Shown here piece by piece: positions 1-8,403 of a DNA stretch of 64,000 nucleotides (its first letter is position 1; every line of letters begins with the position of its first letter). Below the pieces are notes generated by a model. The model ran no database searches. It saw only the letters and a list, made by a program, of their open reading frames with translations, and was not told the DNA's origin. Made by a program: the position numbers and the translations under genes. The stretch comes from Massilia rhizosphaerae. GTDB lineage: Bacteria > Pseudomonadota > Gammaproteobacteria > Burkholderiales > Burkholderiaceae_D. Location: assembly GCF_016093545.1 (NCBI RefSeq), contig NZ_JADKYX010000011.1, forward strand, positions 155,615 to 219,614, given 5' to 3'.

Positions 1-130
1 CGCGCACAAGAAAGTTTTCCGTGTGGACCTCGACCCAGCCGACGCCGGGCTTGCGGTCGAGGAATGCGCGGTAATGGGGCGCCCGCAGGCCGATGCCGGC
101 GCCGTGCGCGGGCCGGTCAGCGGCGGCCAT
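1..130 (-). CDS. bufB: DUF692/MNIO family enzyme, BufB-like (5' part only)
   Basis: Only the first 43 codons are in the window; the gene continues past base 1. The start of the protein contains LRAPHYRAFLDRKPG and then VGWVEVHTENF, which is the usual N-terminus of DUF692 proteins (multinuclear non-heme iron oxidases such as MbnB, TglH and BufB). In that family the enzyme oxidises cysteines of a small precursor peptide. The gene sits directly downstream of a DUF2282 (BufA-type) precursor gene on the same strand, which is the standard bufferin arrangement and makes the BufB assignment likely. The ATG is preceded by a 13-bp tandem repeat rather than a clear Shine-Dalgarno sequence, so the start or the translation mode is uncertain. 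The iron-ligand residues lie outside the window and could not be checked. Confidence 0.8.
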   Translation of the reverse strand, partial: MAAADRPAHGAGIGLRAPHYRAFLDRKPGVGWVEVHTENFLVR

Positions 131-169
131 GATGGCGCTTATCGATGGCGCTTATCGATGGCGCTTACT
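131..169. repeat. Three tandem copies of a 13-bp unit between bufA and bufB
   Basis: GATGGCGCTTATC occurs at 131-143 and 144-156, and a third copy differing at the last two bases (GATGGCGCTTACT) is at 157-169. The array starts right next to the bufB start codon and its last copy includes the bufA stop codon. It occupies the place where the bufB ribosome-binding site should be. It may be replication slippage or a translational-coupling element. Confidence 0.85.
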
Positions 170-434
170 TGTCCTGCTTGGGCGGAACGAGCTTGCCGCC
201 CGCTTTTTCGCAGGTGCCCTTGGGGACGTATTTCCACTCGCCCGGATCCTTGTCGGCCGCGGCCAGGCCGGCGCAGCCGTGGGCGGCCGAGCCGCAGTCG
301 TTCTGGCCGGCCTTGGCGATGCCGTAGCATTTTTCCTGGTTGTCGGCCTGGGCATCCGCCTGGCCGGCGGCCGTCGCCTGGGCGGCGCAGACGCTCGCGA
401 GCGCGGCGGCGATGAGGGCTTGTCGTTTGTTCAT
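165..434 (-). CDS. bufA: DUF2282 bufferin-type precursor peptide (BufA1-like)
   Basis: An 89-residue secreted peptide precursor. The first ~23 residues (MNKRQALIAAALASVCAAQATAA) are a signal peptide with a basic start and a hydrophobic core. The mature part carries four cysteines in the DUF2282 pattern: EKCYGIAKAGQNDC, AAHGC and PKGTC. Characterised bufferins of this family bind copper after an MNIO enzyme converts central cysteines into heterocycles, and they protect the cell from copper. I infer the same role here. The start was chosen at 434 because GGAGA lies just upstream; an upstream in-frame extension lacks signal-peptide character. The partial bufB gene follows after 34 bases. Confidence 0.9.
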   Translation of the reverse strand: MNKRQALIAAALASVCAAQATAAGQADAQADNQEKCYGIAKAGQNDCGSAAHGCAGLAAADKDPGEWKYVPKGTCEKAGGKLVPPKQDK

Positions 435-673
435 CGGGGATCTCCAAATACCGGTGCGTACCTGCACCGCGGCAAGCATTTTATCGCGGGAAGCGTGTCA
501 TGAGGGGAAAGTACGCGGGCGGGGGCGGCCGTTGTCTGCTGCGCGGACGCCGGTGCCGGCTGCGCAGCCCGTTGGTGGCGGCTGAGCGGAATGGTTTGTG
601 TGGCCGCCCCCGTCGCGCCAGGTACTGGGCGGATAACGCGGGGCGCGGCAATTCCGTTGACGCGGGCGCGGAT

Positions 674-874
674 TCAGGCCGTCGTGTTGATGTGGTTGCC
701 CAGGTGCGACGGCAGGTTCGGCGACGGCGCGGCCGCCTGCACGGCTTCCAGCATCTGGGTGGCTTGCGCGGCCTGGATGTCCTGCGACTTCTTCAGCACG
801 GCGACGGCGACGTCCTGGCGGGTGCCGGTGTCGGCGATGCTGGTGGCAAGCTTGGCGATACCTAAGGCGTCCAT
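674..874 (-). CDS. YjfB-like putative motility protein
   Basis: A 66-residue protein starting MDALGIAKLATSIADTGT and continuing with AVLKKSQDIQAAQATQMLEAV. This alternation (short N-terminal helix, then VAVLKKxxDIQ) is typical of the YjfB_motility family, small proteins encoded in many flagellated bacteria whose function is not established. The C-terminus is Pro/Ser-rich and disordered-looking. AGGAG lies 6 bases ahead of the ATG. It appears monocistronic. The flanks (435-673 and 875-985) have no convincing gene. Confidence 0.75.
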   Translation of the reverse strand: MDALGIAKLATSIADTGTRQDVAVAVLKKSQDIQAAQATQMLEAVQAAAPSPNLPSHLGNHINTTA

Positions 875-985
875 GATGCGCTCCTGGTGATGGGTCCACG
901 GGTCGACAGGTCGACGGGCCGGCCGGCGCGCGGGGTTCGCCCGCACGGCCGGTCATCTCCTTTAACGGCAGAACGCGGCCGGACT

Positions 986-1519
986 TTAGGCCGGCAGGCG
1001 ATTAAAATTTCTGATCCAGGTCAGCACGGCATCGGGGTCGAGCAAATCGATCCATGCCACGTGCGGCGCCAGCCCGTCCGGCCGCGCCATGCTGGACGCG
1101 ACGGCCACGACGTGGGGATCGCCCGGGAACAGCGGCGGCTTGCCCACTTCCGGCCGGTACACCTCCAGCTTGGGCAAGGCTTCCCATTTATAGCCTTCCA
1201 CCAGCGTCAGGTCGGCCGGGGCCAGGCGCGCCAGATGGTCGGCCAGCGACGGTTCGGCCGCCCCGCGCAGTTCGCGCATGATGGCCACGCGGTACGGCGA
1301 CGCGATCATCACCTCGGCCGCGCCGGCCGCGCGCATGCGGGCGCTGTCCTTGTGCGGCGGCTCCAGCAGCACGTCGTGGTGGCTGTGCTTGACGACGTTG
1401 ACGCGCAGCCCGGACGCCGCCAGCCGGCCCACGACGTATTCCAGCAGCGTCGTCTTGCCGCAGCCGGACCAGCCGACGACGCCCATCACGGGGCCGCGGG
1501 CGGGATCAATACGGGACAC
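986..1519 (-). CDS. mobB: Molybdopterin-guanine dinucleotide biosynthesis protein B
   Basis: A 177-residue P-loop GTP-binding protein. Residues ~15-25 hold the Walker A motif GWSGCGKTT, followed by the family's VNVVKHSHHDV segment and a TLVEGYKWEALPKLEVYRP block that matches MobB. MobB assists MobA in attaching GMP to molybdopterin; it is not strictly essential in E. coli. The start overlaps the end of gspB by 14 bases, so the gene is probably co-transcribed with the secretion genes upstream. The next ATG, at codon 12, is an alternative start that would still retain the P-loop. No other molybdenum-cofactor gene is in the window. Confidence 0.92.
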   Translation of the reverse strand: MSRIDPARGPVMGVVGWSGCGKTTLLEYVVGRLAASGLRVNVVKHSHHDVLLEPPHKDSARMRAAGAAEVMIASPYRVAIMRELRGAAEPSLADHLARLAPADLTLVEGYKWEALPKLEVYRPEVGKPPLFPGDPHVVAVASSMARPDGLAPHVAWIDLLDPDAVLTWIRNFNRLPA

Positions 1520-2162
1520 GGAAGCGGGTCCCGCGGTAATTCATGACGGCGGCCTTGGGCAGCAGCTTTTCCAGCACGAGGCCGGGCGCCACCTCCTCGC
1601 CTTCGTGGCGCAGGGCCTTGTCGACGATCAGCAGGCGGTCGGATGGATTCGACGAATACATATAGCCGCCGAACGTCACGTGCGGGATGTCGCGCCGGCG
1701 GGCCTCCGGCAACTGTTGCAGGAAAGGCAGGCTGTCCTCCGGCGCCGATTTGGCGGTGACCGGCGCGGGTGCGGCCGGCGCGGATGCGGCCGGCGCCGGA
1801 GCGGCCGGTGCCGCCGGAACCGGCCGGGGCGGCGCCTGACGGGCGGCCACGCGCGCGTGCACGGGTTCGGGCGCGCGCTCGGGCGCGGGCGGCGGCGCGG
1901 GCGGCGCGGTAATGGCCAGCGTTTGCGGCGCGGGCTGCTCCGGCGCCGGCGCGGGCACAGGCACGGGCGCCTGGCGCCACATGAACAGCGCGCCCGCCGC
2001 CACGACGGCGGCGCCGGCGCCGAGGCCGACGAGCAGCGGCCTGCGGTTCGCCGCCATCCCGGCCGGCGCCGTGGGCACGGCCTGCGGCGCGTGGATCGTC
2101 GGCGCGCTGCCGAGCTGGCGTTCGGCCTGGGCCTTCTTCAACGCTTCGAGGATGTAGGACAT
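1506..2162 (-). CDS. gspB: Type II secretion accessory protein GspB
   Basis: A 218-residue inner-membrane protein. It starts MSYILEALKKAQAERQLG, the standard start of GspB/PulB/ExeB proteins. One membrane helix lies at about residues 39-60, then a long Pro/Ala-rich periplasmic linker (~65-140), and a C-terminal T2SB domain containing LPEARRRDIPHVTFGGYMYS and ending RGTRFRVPY. GspB works with the GspA ATPase to help place the GspD secretin in the peptidoglycan. The gene is one base downstream of exeA/gspA and overlaps mobB, so the three form a transcription unit. No other type II secretion genes are nearby. Confidence 0.9.
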   Translation of the reverse strand: MSYILEALKKAQAERQLGSAPTIHAPQAVPTAPAGMAANRRPLLVGLGAGAAVVAAGALFMWRQAPVPVPAPAPEQPAPQTLAITAPPAPPPAPERAPEPVHARVAARQAPPRPVPAAPAAPAPAASAPAAPAPVTAKSAPEDSLPFLQQLPEARRRDIPHVTFGGYMYSSNPSDRLLIVDKALRHEGEEVAPGLVLEKLLPKAAVMNYRGTRFRVPY

Positions 2163-2163
2163 A

Positions 2164-3762
2164 TCACTTTCCCGTGGCCGCCAGCAGGTGCGGCTCGTCG
2201 ACGCCGGCGAGCTGGTTCAGGCGCATATAGGTGCGCGGACCGGCCAGGCCGTCCGCCTTGAGGTTCTGCTTCAGCTGGAAGGCGCGCAGCAGGCGGCGCG
2301 TCGGTTCGTCCAGGACCTGGCCGCGCGGCGGCGCCGCGTGCTTGCCGCCCAGCTCCGCCAGGCGGGCGGCGATCCAGTCGACGTCCGGTCCGCTGTCGCC
2401 GGGCCCGACCTGGTCGCGGAAACCGCGCGGCACCTTCCACAACGTCGTGTATTCGCCGTCGATGCGGGTCGCCAGCAGCGCGAGATTCACGGTGTGGCGC
2501 CGGCCGTCGATGGTGAGCGTGGCGCTGTCGTCGTCCAGGCCGGTCAGCACGGCGTAGCCGACCCTGGCGCCGTCGTGCAGCGCGACGATGGCCGGCCGGT
2601 CGAGCAGGCGCAGTTCGTACAGGCCGCCGCGGCCCTGGTAGCAGCGCAGGCCGAGGCGCGGCGCGCCGTCGCACGGCGCGGTGGCGGGCAGTTGCCGGCC
2701 CCACAGCGCGCCCAGTTCGCGCAGCGCGTCGTTCTGCGTGGACAGCGCCAGCGGTTTGGCCGTCGCGGCGGCCGCATGCGCCGGCGCGGCCGCCCGCGCC
2801 TTCACGGGCAGGGGCGCCGGCGTGTGCGGCACGGCCTGCCAGGCGGCCGCGCTGATGGCGGCACAAGCCAGCACGCTGCCGGCCACGAGCGGCCAGCGCC
2901 GCGCCACGCGCGGCGCCGCGGCTGCTGCGGACCCGTCGCCGACGAAGACCTCGCGGGCCGCGCGGCGCAGGATCTTGGGCGTCACTTCGCGGCTGTTCTC
3001 GACGTAGGCGCCGAGCAGCGCGCGGTCGCACAACAGGTTGATCCGGCGCGGCACGCCGTCCGTCAGGCGGTGGATCAGCGGCGCCAGCGCGGCCGGCACC
3101 GGCGCCGCGCCCTGCTCGCCCGCGACGGCCAGCCGGTGCGCCACGTATGCGCCCGTCTCCGCGGCGGACAAGGGTCCCAGGTGGTAGCGGGCGATCACGC
3201 GCTGGGCCAGCTGCTCCAGCTCCGGCCGTGCGAGCATCGTGCGCAGTTCCGGCTGGCCGATGAGGATGATCTGCAGCAGCTTGCGCTCGCTCGTCTCGAG
3301 GTTCGTCAGCAGCCGCAACTGCTCCAGCACCTGGGCCGACAGGTTCTGCGCCTCGTCGATCACCAGCACGTTGTTATGGCTGCGCGCATGGCTTTCGAGC
3401 AGATAGGCGTTGATCGCATCGATGAAGGACTTCACCCCGGCTTTCGCGCCAGCCCCGGACGGGACGTCGATGCGGAATTCGTCGCAGATCGTCTGCAGCA
3501 GCTCTTCGACCGTCAGCTTGGGATTGAAGATATAGGCCAGGCGGCAGTCGTCCGGCACCTGCTCGATGAAGCAGCGGCACACGGTCGTCTTGCCGGCGCC
3601 GATCTCGCCGGTGAGCAGCACGAAGCCGCCGCCGCTGCCTATCCCGTACAGCAGGTGCGCGAGCGCCTCGCGGTGGCGTTCGCTCATGAACAGGTAACGC
3701 GGGTCGGGCGCGATCGAGAACGGCGCCTGCTTCAGATGAAAGTAATTTGTGTACATACCCAA
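2164..3762 (-). CDS. gspA: ExeA/GspA-type AAA ATPase with peptidoglycan-binding domain
   Basis: A 532-residue protein. The N-terminal ~270 residues are an AAA ATPase of the ExeA family: start MYTNYFHLKQAPFSIAPDP, Walker A GEIGAGKT near residue 55, Walker B VLVIDEAQNL near 132. A single membrane helix follows at ~287-306. The periplasmic part ends in a PG_binding_1-like domain (LDEPTRRLLRAFQLKQN, DGLAGPRTYMRLNQL). GspA hydrolyses ATP inside the cell and, with GspB, remodels the cell wall for secretin assembly. The ATG at 3762 precedes a second one two codons later (MYTNYF), which may be the real start. Confidence 0.92.
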   Translation of the reverse strand: MGMYTNYFHLKQAPFSIAPDPRYLFMSERHREALAHLLYGIGSGGGFVLLTGEIGAGKTTVCRCFIEQVPDDCRLAYIFNPKLTVEELLQTICDEFRIDVPSGAGAKAGVKSFIDAINAYLLESHARSHNNVLVIDEAQNLSAQVLEQLRLLTNLETSERKLLQIILIGQPELRTMLARPELEQLAQRVIARYHLGPLSAAETGAYVAHRLAVAGEQGAAPVPAALAPLIHRLTDGVPRRINLLCDRALLGAYVENSREVTPKILRRAAREVFVGDGSAAAAAPRVARRWPLVAGSVLACAAISAAAWQAVPHTPAPLPVKARAAAPAHAAAATAKPLALSTQNDALRELGALWGRQLPATAPCDGAPRLGLRCYQGRGGLYELRLLDRPAIVALHDGARVGYAVLTGLDDDSATLTIDGRRHTVNLALLATRIDGEYTTLWKVPRGFRDQVGPGDSGPDVDWIAARLAELGGKHAAPPRGQVLDEPTRRLLRAFQLKQNLKADGLAGPRTYMRLNQLAGVDEPHLLAATGK

Positions 3763-3765
3763 GGC

Positions 3766-4251
3766 TTACCGGCGCGGCGGCAGCGGTTTGAACTTCGCGC
3801 AGTATATTTTGCTTTTGGCATTGTAGTAAGCGATCGTGCTGCCGGGGATGGATACGCGCAAAGGGTAAGGCGACGTGTCGGCCGCCAGGTGGCGCACGCC
3901 GGCCGCCTTGCGGATGTCCTGTTCCAGTTCGTCCGGCGGCACTTCCGCGACGGCGCCCACGAACACCCATTCGCTCGTGTCGTCGCTGACCATGACTTCC
4001 GTCACGGGCGCGCCCCACAGGGTCGTCTCGCCCGTGCGGAACCAGTACGCGCCGCCTTCGTGCTTGTAGGCGGGGCCGAAATGGGTCTGGAGCCAGGAAT
4101 AGAAATACGCGTTGTCGAGATGGTCGTGACACAGCAGCGCCGCGCCGATGACGGGGGCGAACGTGGACGGCTGCTTGTCCTGCGTCTGTCCGTGCGCCGT
4201 CCCCGCGAACACGACCGCCAGCAGCATCGCCCAGCGGCGCAACGCGGTCAC
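3766..4251 (-). CDS. Uncharacterised secreted protein
   Basis: A 161-residue protein that I do not recognise. It starts with GTG at 4251, overlapping the stop of the upstream gene as GTGA, the usual coupled arrangement. Residues ~1-22 form a signal peptide (RRWAMLLAVVFAGTAHGQ). The mature part contains LLCHDHLDNAYFYSWLQTHFG, WFRTGETTLWGAPVTEVMVSD and a C-terminal YYNAKSKIYC segment. Two cysteines could form a disulfide. It ends three bases before exeA/gspA, so it may be transcribed with the secretion genes, but nothing in it points to a secretion role. Confidence 0.7.
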   Translation of the reverse strand: MTALRRWAMLLAVVFAGTAHGQTQDKQPSTFAPVIGAALLCHDHLDNAYFYSWLQTHFGPAYKHEGGAYWFRTGETTLWGAPVTEVMVSDDTSEWVFVGAVAEVPPDELEQDIRKAAGVRHLAADTSPYPLRVSIPGSTIAYYNAKSKIYCAKFKPLPPRR

Positions 4252-4436
4252 AGCTTGGACAGCCAGGCGCGGTTGGCGGCGATCTTCGCCTTCACCGAGG
4301 CCGGCAGCGCTTCGTAACAGCCCGGATGCTGCTTGAGCGCGTGCTCGCGCACTTCCTTTTCCAGGCCGTTGACGATGAATACATAAACGGAGGCACCTTC
4401 CGCATTCTTGCGGGTCCCCATGTAGCGAATCACCAT
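4248..4436 (-). CDS. Small uncharacterised protein
   Basis: A 62-residue protein starting MVIRYMGTRKNAEG and ending AANRAWLSKL. It has a mixed beta/alpha look and no signal peptide, metal motif or membrane helix. The ATG at 4436 has AAGGAG directly ahead (only three bases of spacing), and the ATG eleven codons later is a possible alternative; a GTG upstream would add six residues. It overlaps the downstream gene by four bases and is the first gene of the gspA-gspB-mobB-oriented cluster. I cannot assign a function. Confidence 0.6.
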   Translation of the reverse strand: MVIRYMGTRKNAEGASVYVFIVNGLEKEVREHALKQHPGCYEALPASVKAKIAANRAWLSKL

Positions 4437-4731
4437 GATCTCCTTGACGTGCACCCATTATGACATTCGGCCTCCGTTCCTACCACGGCCGGGTCGCAGC
4501 CGTGCGTCGGGATGGGGTGCTCGTCAGGGCCGGCGGGCACCGTCGTTGCGCTCGAGCCACATTCGCGGGCGCCTTCGTGGACAAACTGTCATGGTTTTCC
4601 GCGGCCGTCCATCCCCGGTTTTGCGCGGCCTGTCCCCCGTTTTCGCGCATTCGTCGAAAGGCGGCTGCGCCGGGCGCTGGCTTGTCGTATCGTCCAGACT
4701 CCCGACGCCGCCGCACGACCACGACACCACC

Positions 4732-5865
4732 ATGAACGACACCAGGAAACTCACCGTCCTCGCCGCCGCGCTCGCGGCCGGCGCCATCGCCACGATGTCC
4801 GCCTCGTCCGCCCGGCCGCAGGATGCGCCCGCCGGCGCCGCCACCGAACAGCGTCCCGTCACGGCATTTTCCGCGATCGAGCTGGCGGGCCCCTACCACG
4901 TCGTCATCGACGCGCAGGCCAAGCCGGCGCTCGAATTGACGGGCGAACGCAAGCAGCTCGCCGAGGTCGAGACCGTCGTGCAGGGCGACACGCTCGTCGT
5001 GCGTCCCGTGCCTCGGCATGGCTTCTTCTTCAATTTCGGCAAGCGCCGCGAGACGGTCACCGTGCGCATCGGTGCCGGCGCCCTCAAGCGCCTGACGGTG
5101 GCCGGCAGCGGCGACGTCGACATCGACCACATCGACGGCGACCGCTTCACGCTGGCCGGCAACGGCCCCGGCGACATCCATGCGGGCGGCGCCGTGCGCC
5201 AGCTGACCGTCACGAGCAGCGGCAGCGGCGACCTGGACCTGCGTCGCCTGAAAGCGGCCGACGTCGATCTCGCGTTGAACGGCCCGGGCGACGTCCAACT
5301 GGCCGACGTCGGCAATGCCCTGGCCGTGCAGCAGGGCGGCTCCGGCGACCTGGTGGCGGACGGCCTGCGCACGGCCAAGGTGACGGCGCGCATGCGCGGT
5401 CCGGGGGACGTCAAGCTGTCCGGCACCAGCCGCGAGCTGGACCTGGAGATGTCGGGCTCGGGCGACTTCGAAGGCTGCGGCCTCAAGGTCGACGGCGGCG
5501 CGCGCTCCGTGCAGCGCGGGCCGGGCAATGCCTGCATCGCGGGCACGCTGCGCACATTCGACGGCGAAGTGGACGGCTCGGGCGAGCTGACCGTGCACGG
5601 CCTGCAGGCCGTGTCGGCGCGGCTGCGCATGAACGGTCCGGGCGACGTCCGCATCGACGGCAACGTGGCGCAGGTCGACGCGCAGCTCGCGGGATCGGGC
5701 AGCCTCGATGGCCGCGGCCTGACGGCGGGCCACGCGGACATCGTCGTGCACGGTCCCGGCACCGCGTCCGTGCACGTCGCCGGACCAGGCCGCGCGGACG
5801 CGCAGACCGCGGGCCGCGGCCAGCTGCTGTTCGTGGACCGCCGCGGTTCGCACATGTCGCGCTGA
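4732..5865 (+). CDS. DUF2807 (GIN-domain) secreted beta-helix protein
   Basis: A 377-residue exported protein. A signal-like N-terminus (LTVLAAALAAGAIATMSASSA) is followed by the DUF2807 start FSAIELAGPYHVVIDAQAKP. From residue ~124 to ~350 the chain is a run of ~20-residue turns, each holding a Gly-x-Gly motif. These alternate strictly between GSG and GPG for twelve turns (GSGDVDI, GPGDIHA, GSGDLDL, GPGDVQL and so on). The pattern fits a right-handed parallel beta-helix on the outside of the cell. DUF2807 proteins have no settled function; some are called putative adhesin heads. The gene is followed 15 bases later by a small gene in the same direction. Confidence 0.85.
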   Translation: MNDTRKLTVLAAALAAGAIATMSASSARPQDAPAGAATEQRPVTAFSAIELAGPYHVVIDAQAKPALELTGERKQLAEVETVVQGDTLVVRPVPRHGFFFNFGKRRETVTVRIGAGALKRLTVAGSGDVDIDHIDGDRFTLAGNGPGDIHAGGAVRQLTVTSSGSGDLDLRRLKAADVDLALNGPGDVQLADVGNALAVQQGGSGDLVADGLRTAKVTARMRGPGDVKLSGTSRELDLEMSGSGDFEGCGLKVDGGARSVQRGPGNACIAGTLRTFDGEVDGSGELTVHGLQAVSARLRMNGPGDVRIDGNVAQVDAQLAGSGSLDGRGLTAGHADIVVHGPGTASVHVAGPGRADAQTAGRGQLLFVDRRGSHMSR

Positions 5866-5880
5866 CACGGGAGCCGCATC

Positions 5881-6255
5881 ATGCCGTCCGTGTTCGCCCG
5901 CCTGAAACGCCGCTTCGCGCCGGCACTCGCTCCCGCCATCCGCGTGGACGCGGACGGCTTTTCCGCCTCGGACACGGTCGTGCCGTGGGACGACGTGAGC
6001 CGCGTGCTGGCCCATGCGGACGACGGCGGCCTGCGCATCGAAGTGCGCGCCGCGCATCTCGAGGACGCCGTCGTACTGGCCGAGACGCAGCCCGGCTTCG
6101 ACGCCTTCGTGCGCATGGCCGACCGGCACCTGACGTTCCCGCTCGCGTGGTGGGAAGGGCTGCCGCGCGCGCGCCGCGTGGTGCTGTTCGAGGCCGCGCT
6201 GCGCGAAGTCCCGCTTGCCGATCCGCGTCCCGCGGCGCGCACCGCCCACGGCTGA
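5881..6255 (+). CDS. Uncharacterised 124-residue protein
   Basis: A small cytoplasmic-looking protein beginning MPSVFARLKRRFAPALAPAI. It contains VPWDDVSRVLAHADDGGLRIEV, then a block with DAFVRMADRHLTFPLAWWEGL and VVLFEAALREVPLADP. It has no signal peptide or membrane segment. The sequence has the feel of a small PH-like or DUF fold, but I cannot name a family. It starts 15 bases after the DUF2807 gene with GGGAGCC as a plausible ribosome-binding site, so the two are likely co-transcribed. Confidence 0.65.
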   Translation: MPSVFARLKRRFAPALAPAIRVDADGFSASDTVVPWDDVSRVLAHADDGGLRIEVRAAHLEDAVVLAETQPGFDAFVRMADRHLTFPLAWWEGLPRARRVVLFEAALREVPLADPRPAARTAHG

Positions 6256-6311
6256 ACACGGGGTCCTTGTGCTAAGGTAGCGGCGCCGCCCACGACACGC
6301 CAAGGATCACC

Positions 6312-8255
6312 ATGACGTCATTTTCCGCGCGCCTCGCGTCGCTTTGCGGGGCACTGGCCTGCGCCGGTCTCGCGCTCGCGCAGCCGGCGCCGACGTATCC
6401 CGCCCTGCCCTCCGAGACCCCGGCCGAATACACGCCGCCCAACGCCGGCTTCAACTACGTCAAGCGCACGGTGATGATCCCGATGCGCGACGGCACGAAG
6501 CTCAACACCATCATCATCGTGCCGAAGGGCGCGCACGACGCCCCGATCCTCCTCACGCGCACGCCCTACGACGCGGCCAGCCTCGTGAACCACGCCGACA
6601 GTTCCGACCTGGAGACGATCCTGACGGGCTACGACAACGCGGCCGACGTCATCGCCGGGGAAGGCTATATCCGCGTCGTGCAGGACGTGCGCGGCAAGTA
6701 CGGCTCGGAAGGCGACTACGTGATGAACCGCCCGCTGCACGGTCCGCTGAACCCGACGCCCGTCGACCACTCGACCGACACCTGGGACACGATCGAATGG
6801 CTGACGAAGAACGTGCCGGAGACGAACGGCCGCGTGGGCATCATCGGCATTTCCTACGACGGCTTCCTGCCGCTGATGGCGCTCGTGAATCCGCATCCGG
6901 CGCTGAAGGTCGCCGTGCCGATGAACCCGATGGTGGACGGCTGGACCGGCGACGACTGGTTCCACAACGGCGCCTTCCGGCAGATCAATATGTCGTACAT
7001 CCTCGAACAGGTCGTCACGCGCGCCAACACGGCCAAGTGGCCCGTCACGAACTACGACGACTACGACATGTACATGCGGGCCGGTTCGGCGGGCGCGCTG
7101 GGCCGCGAACGGGGCCTGGAACAGAGCGGCTTCTGGAACAAGGTCGTCGCGCACCCGGCCTACGACGACTTCTGGCGCCTGCAGGCGGTGGACAAGATCC
7201 TCGCGCGCCAGGACGTCACGGTGCCGACCCTGCTCGTGCACAGCCTGTGGGACGCGGAAGACATCTACGGCGCCATCGCCGTGTGGAAGGCGATCAAGCC
7301 GCACGACGCGCACGGCCTGGTGTTCCTGTCGCTGGGCCCGTGGTCGCACGGCGGCGCCATCGGCGACGGCAGCACGCTCGGGTCCCTGAAGTTCGGCAGC
7401 GACACCGCGCTGTACTGGCGCCAGCAGGTGCTGAAACCGTTCCTCGCGCGCTACCTGAAGGGCGACGCATCCGTGCCCGCCATCCCCACCGTGACCGCGT
7501 TCGAGACGGGCACGAACACATGGCGCAACCTGGCCGCGTGGCCCAGCGGCTGCAACGCCGGGTGCGCCATCGAACCCGCGGTGCTGCGCCTGGCCGCCGG
7601 CCGGAAGGCGGTGCTGGGCGGCGCGGCCGACGCGAAAGGGTATGACGAATACGTGTCCGATCCCGCGAAACCCGTGCCGTTCCGCCAGCGCCCGATCCCG
7701 CCGTACGGCTACGACGAGACGAAAGGCCAGACGTGGCCGCGCTGGCTCGTCGACGACCAGCGCGAGGCGTCCGGCCGCACGGACGTGGCGACCTTCACGT
7801 CCGACGTGCTGACGGCGCCGGTGAAGATCAGCGGCGAGCCCGTCGCCCACCTCGTCGCCTCGACGAGCGGCACGGACGCCGACTGGGTCGTCAAGCTGAT
7901 CGACGTGTACCCGGACCAGGTGGGATCGCAACCGGCCATGGGCGGCTACCAGCTGATGATCGCGGGCGACATCTTGCGCGGCCGCTACCGCACGAGCCTG
8001 GCCACGCCGAAGCCGCTGGCGCCGAACAAGCCGCTTGACTACCGCTTCGGCCTGCCGACCGCGAACCACGTGTTCCTGCCCGGCCACCGCATCATGGTGC
8101 AGGTGCAGTCGAGCTGGTTCCCGCTGTACGACCGCAATCCGCAGACCTTCGTGCCCAACATCTTCTTCGCCCAGCCGGAGGACTACAAAAAGGCCACGCA
8201 GCGCATCTACCACAGCAGCTGGATCGAATTGCCGCTCGTCCGGGCCGCGCGCTGA
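6312..8255 (+). CDS. CocE/NonD family alpha/beta hydrolase (secreted)
   Basis: A 647-residue enzyme with an N-terminal signal peptide (LASLCGALACAGLALAQPA). The X-Pro dipeptidyl-peptidase/CocE catalytic domain follows: RDGTKLNTIIIVPKG, ILLTRTPYDA, the nucleophile motif GISYDG near residue 180, the acid-bearing LLVHSLWDAEDIYGA and the histidine-bearing SLGPWSHGG. The last ~200 residues are the family's beta-rich jelly-roll domain (KISGEPVAHLVASTSGTDADW). These enzymes hydrolyse esters or amides such as cephalosporin esters, glutaryl-7-ACA or Xaa-Pro peptides; the substrate cannot be told from sequence. AAGGATCACC precedes the ATG. Confidence 0.9.
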   Translation: MTSFSARLASLCGALACAGLALAQPAPTYPALPSETPAEYTPPNAGFNYVKRTVMIPMRDGTKLNTIIIVPKGAHDAPILLTRTPYDAASLVNHADSSDLETILTGYDNAADVIAGEGYIRVVQDVRGKYGSEGDYVMNRPLHGPLNPTPVDHSTDTWDTIEWLTKNVPETNGRVGIIGISYDGFLPLMALVNPHPALKVAVPMNPMVDGWTGDDWFHNGAFRQINMSYILEQVVTRANTAKWPVTNYDDYDMYMRAGSAGALGRERGLEQSGFWNKVVAHPAYDDFWRLQAVDKILARQDVTVPTLLVHSLWDAEDIYGAIAVWKAIKPHDAHGLVFLSLGPWSHGGAIGDGSTLGSLKFGSDTALYWRQQVLKPFLARYLKGDASVPAIPTVTAFETGTNTWRNLAAWPSGCNAGCAIEPAVLRLAAGRKAVLGGAADAKGYDEYVSDPAKPVPFRQRPIPPYGYDETKGQTWPRWLVDDQREASGRTDVATFTSDVLTAPVKISGEPVAHLVASTSGTDADWVVKLIDVYPDQVGSQPAMGGYQLMIAGDILRGRYRTSLATPKPLAPNKPLDYRFGLPTANHVFLPGHRIMVQVQSSWFPLYDRNPQTFVPNIFFAQPEDYKKATQRIYHSSWIELPLVRAAR

Positions 8256-8403
8256 CGGCGCGCGCGCGGAACCTGTAGAATCATATTTTTTCGAAGAAAT
8301 CCTCTCAGATACTTCGCTTTTTCAAGATTCGTCATTGCCCTATCCTTCGCCTTGACAACGGCCGGTCCGGCCGCGATTCTTGTTATCGATGAGAGATACG
8401 ACC

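Noticed and set aside
498..673. Possible small genes in the GC-rich gap next to the YjfB-like gene
   Set aside because: All open frames are shadows without ribosome-binding sites or family motifs.
8352..8386. TTGACA upstream of htpX as a full sigma-70 or heat-shock promoter
   Set aside because: No acceptable -10 lies at 16-18 bases; TGTTAT is too far away and a sigma-32 match is poor.
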